DNA from: Pseudomonadota bacterium
GTDB taxonomy: Bacteria > Pseudomonadota > Alphaproteobacteria > Rhizobiales > Xanthobacteraceae
Length of the DNA stretch: 6,619 nucleotides
Direction: 5' to 3'
NCBI GenBank assembly: GCA_023405565.1
Contig: JAEXXW010000278.1
Coordinates: forward strand, 1-6,619
Of this stretch, positions 5,841-6,619 are shown piece after piece. The translations under genes were made by a program, and so were the position numbers. How positions within the stretch are numbered: position 1 is the stretch's first letter; each line of letters opens with the position of its first letter. The notes beneath the pieces were generated by a model. The model was given only the letters and a program-made list of their open reading frames with translations, was not told the DNA's origin and did no database searches.

Positions 5841-6509
5841 ATGACGACCGTCAAGGAAATCAAGGCGACGTTGCGTCCGAAGGCCGGCAAGGGGGCCGCT
5901 CGGAGTGTTCGTCGCGAAGGCCGTACCCCTGCTGTGATCTACGGAGCCAACGAAGCCCCGATCGCGATCGCAGTCGATCATATCGACATCCGCACCAAGA
6001 TCTATGCGGGTCATTTCCTCACCACGCTGTACGACATCGACATCGACGGCAAGAAGCATCGCGTCATTCCGCGCGACTATCAGCTCGACCCGGTGAAGGA
6101 CTTCCCGATCCACGTCGATTTCATGCGCCTCGCACCCGGATCGCTGATCCGCGTCAACGTGCCGGTGCACGTCATCAACACCGACCAGTCGCCCGGCGTG
6201 AAGCGCGGCGGCGCGGTCAACATCGTGACGCACAGCGTGCCGCTGCGCTGCCCGCCCGATCGCATTCCGCAATCGATCGAAGTGGACGTCGCCGGCCTCG
6301 ATATCAACTCATCGAAGCATCTGAGCGATATTCAGCTTCCAGAAGGCGTGAAGCCGGTGGCTCGCGAAGACATGACCCTCGTCACCATCGTGCCGCCGTC
6401 CGGCTATGGCGAAGAAGCCAAGCCTGCCGAGGCTGCTGCTGCCGCTCCGGCTGCTGGTGCTGCTGCCGCTCCGGCTGCCGGCGACAAGAAGCCGGCCGAA
6501 AAGAAGTAA
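5841..6509 (+). CDS. rplY: Large ribosomal subunit protein bL25 (Ctc/TL5 type)
   Basis: This 222-residue protein binds 5S rRNA in the central protuberance of the 50S subunit. It is the long Ctc/TL5 type rather than the roughly 95-residue E. coli form. The N-terminal domain (about 1-97) has GKGAARSVRREGRTPAVIYG (16-35) and a closing QLDPVKDFPIHVDFMRL (81-97). The C-terminal beta domain (about 100-190) includes VPVHVINTDQSPGVKRGG and the IEVDVAGLDI stretch. The chain ends in an Ala/Pro tail with two exact copies of AAAAPAAG (199-214) and a lysine-rich end. AAGGA (5827-5831) lies 9 nt before the ATG. It is followed by an intrinsic terminator and then pth, a neighbour commonly seen with rplY. Confidence 0.97.
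   Translation: MTTVKEIKATLRPKAGKGAARSVRREGRTPAVIYGANEAPIAIAVDHIDIRTKIYAGHFLTTLYDIDIDGKKHRVIPRDYQLDPVKDFPIHVDFMRLAPGSLIRVNVPVHVINTDQSPGVKRGGAVNIVTHSVPLRCPPDRIPQSIEVDVAGLDINSSKHLSDIQLPEGVKPVAREDMTLVTIVPPSGYGEEAKPAEAAAAAPAAGAAAAPAAGDKKPAEKK
6435..6482 (+). repeat. 24-bp tandem duplication in the rplY tail
   Basis: Two adjacent 24-bp units (6435-6458 and 6459-6482) share 22 of 24 bases, and both differences are synonymous third positions. Each unit encodes AAAAPAAG. The repeat is in frame and lies outside the folded bL25 domains. Confidence 0.85.
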
Positions 6510-6516
6510 TGAGACG

Positions 6517-6539
6517 GCGGGGCCCAGCGCCCCGCTTTT
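6517..6539 (+). terminator. Intrinsic terminator after rplY
   Basis: GCGGGGC (6517-6523) and GCCCCGC (6529-6535) form a perfect 7-bp GC-only stem around a 5-nt loop, followed by TTTT (6536-6539). It begins 7 nt after the rplY stop codon and ends 6 nt before the pth ATG. The T-run is short, so termination may be partial. Confidence 0.75.
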
Positions 6540-6545
6540 CCTGCC

Positions 6546-6619
6546 ATGCTGCTTTTTGTCGGACTCGGCAACCCGGGCTCCCGTTATGCGGGCAACCGGC
6601 ACAATATCGGCTTCATGGC
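6546..6619 (+). CDS. pth: Peptidyl-tRNA hydrolase, N-terminal fragment
   Basis: Only the first 24 codons are in the window; the gene continues past the right edge. Pth releases tRNA from peptidyl-tRNAs that drop off the ribosome and is essential in many bacteria. The visible sequence has the family N-terminus, [20 protein letters not shown] at residues 2-21, including N9 and the catalytic histidine H19 (E. coli Asn10 and His20). The ATG at 6546 fits the usual family start and no in-frame alternative exists just upstream. There is almost no Shine-Dalgarno sequence, because the terminator stem and T-run of rplY occupy the expected place. Expression probably depends on readthrough from rplY. Confidence 0.95.
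   Translation, partial: MLLFVGLGNPGSRYAGNRHNIGFM

Overview
The window is a stretch of ordinary housekeeping chromosome from an alphaproteobacterium. It most likely belongs to the order Hyphomicrobiales, near the Bradyrhizobium/Rhodopseudomonas/Afipia group. That placement is an inference from gene order and protein style (prs, a lipoprotein, pgeF, a COG1565 methyltransferase and lgt on one strand; ubiK, rplY and pth on the other), from the GC-rich codon use, and from the long Ctc-type bL25. No phage, plasmid, transposon, CRISPR array, tRNA or rRNA is visible, and base and codon use look even throughout.

Layout, left to right. Positions 1-148 hold the N-terminal part of a YbjN-domain protein on the minus strand. 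Positions 149-510 are a gene-free block rich in GANTC sites and small perfect palindromes, with a candidate minus-strand promoter for the YbjN gene. Next, all on the minus strand, are prs (511-1461), a predicted lipoprotein of unknown family (1678-2370), pgeF (2472-3242), a SAM-dependent methyltransferase of the MidA/NDUFAF7 family (3239-4336) and lgt (4333-5163). The last three overlap through two ATGA junctions and look like one translationally coupled operon transcribed from 5163 towards 2472. A 226-bp divergent region with two back-to-back promoter candidates separates lgt from ubiK (5390-5698, plus strand). Then come rplY (5841-6509) with a good sigma70-type promoter, an intrinsic terminator, and the first 24 codons of pth (6546 to the window end).

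Functionally the genes serve growth-linked core processes: PRPP supply (prs), lipoprotein maturation (lgt), peptidoglycan quality control (pgeF), quinone and respiratory-complex biogenesis (ubiK, and the methyltransferase by family inference), and translation (rplY, pth). Lgt should lipidate the lipoprotein encoded two genes further along the same strand. I did not find a convincing undescribed system. The most interesting signals are regulatory: a dense cluster of GANTC (CcrM-type) sites in and around 149-510, a GANTC-centred palindrome filling a promoter spacer, a CtrA-like site ahead of the lipoprotein gene, and a terminator ending only 6 nt before the poorly led pth start codon.
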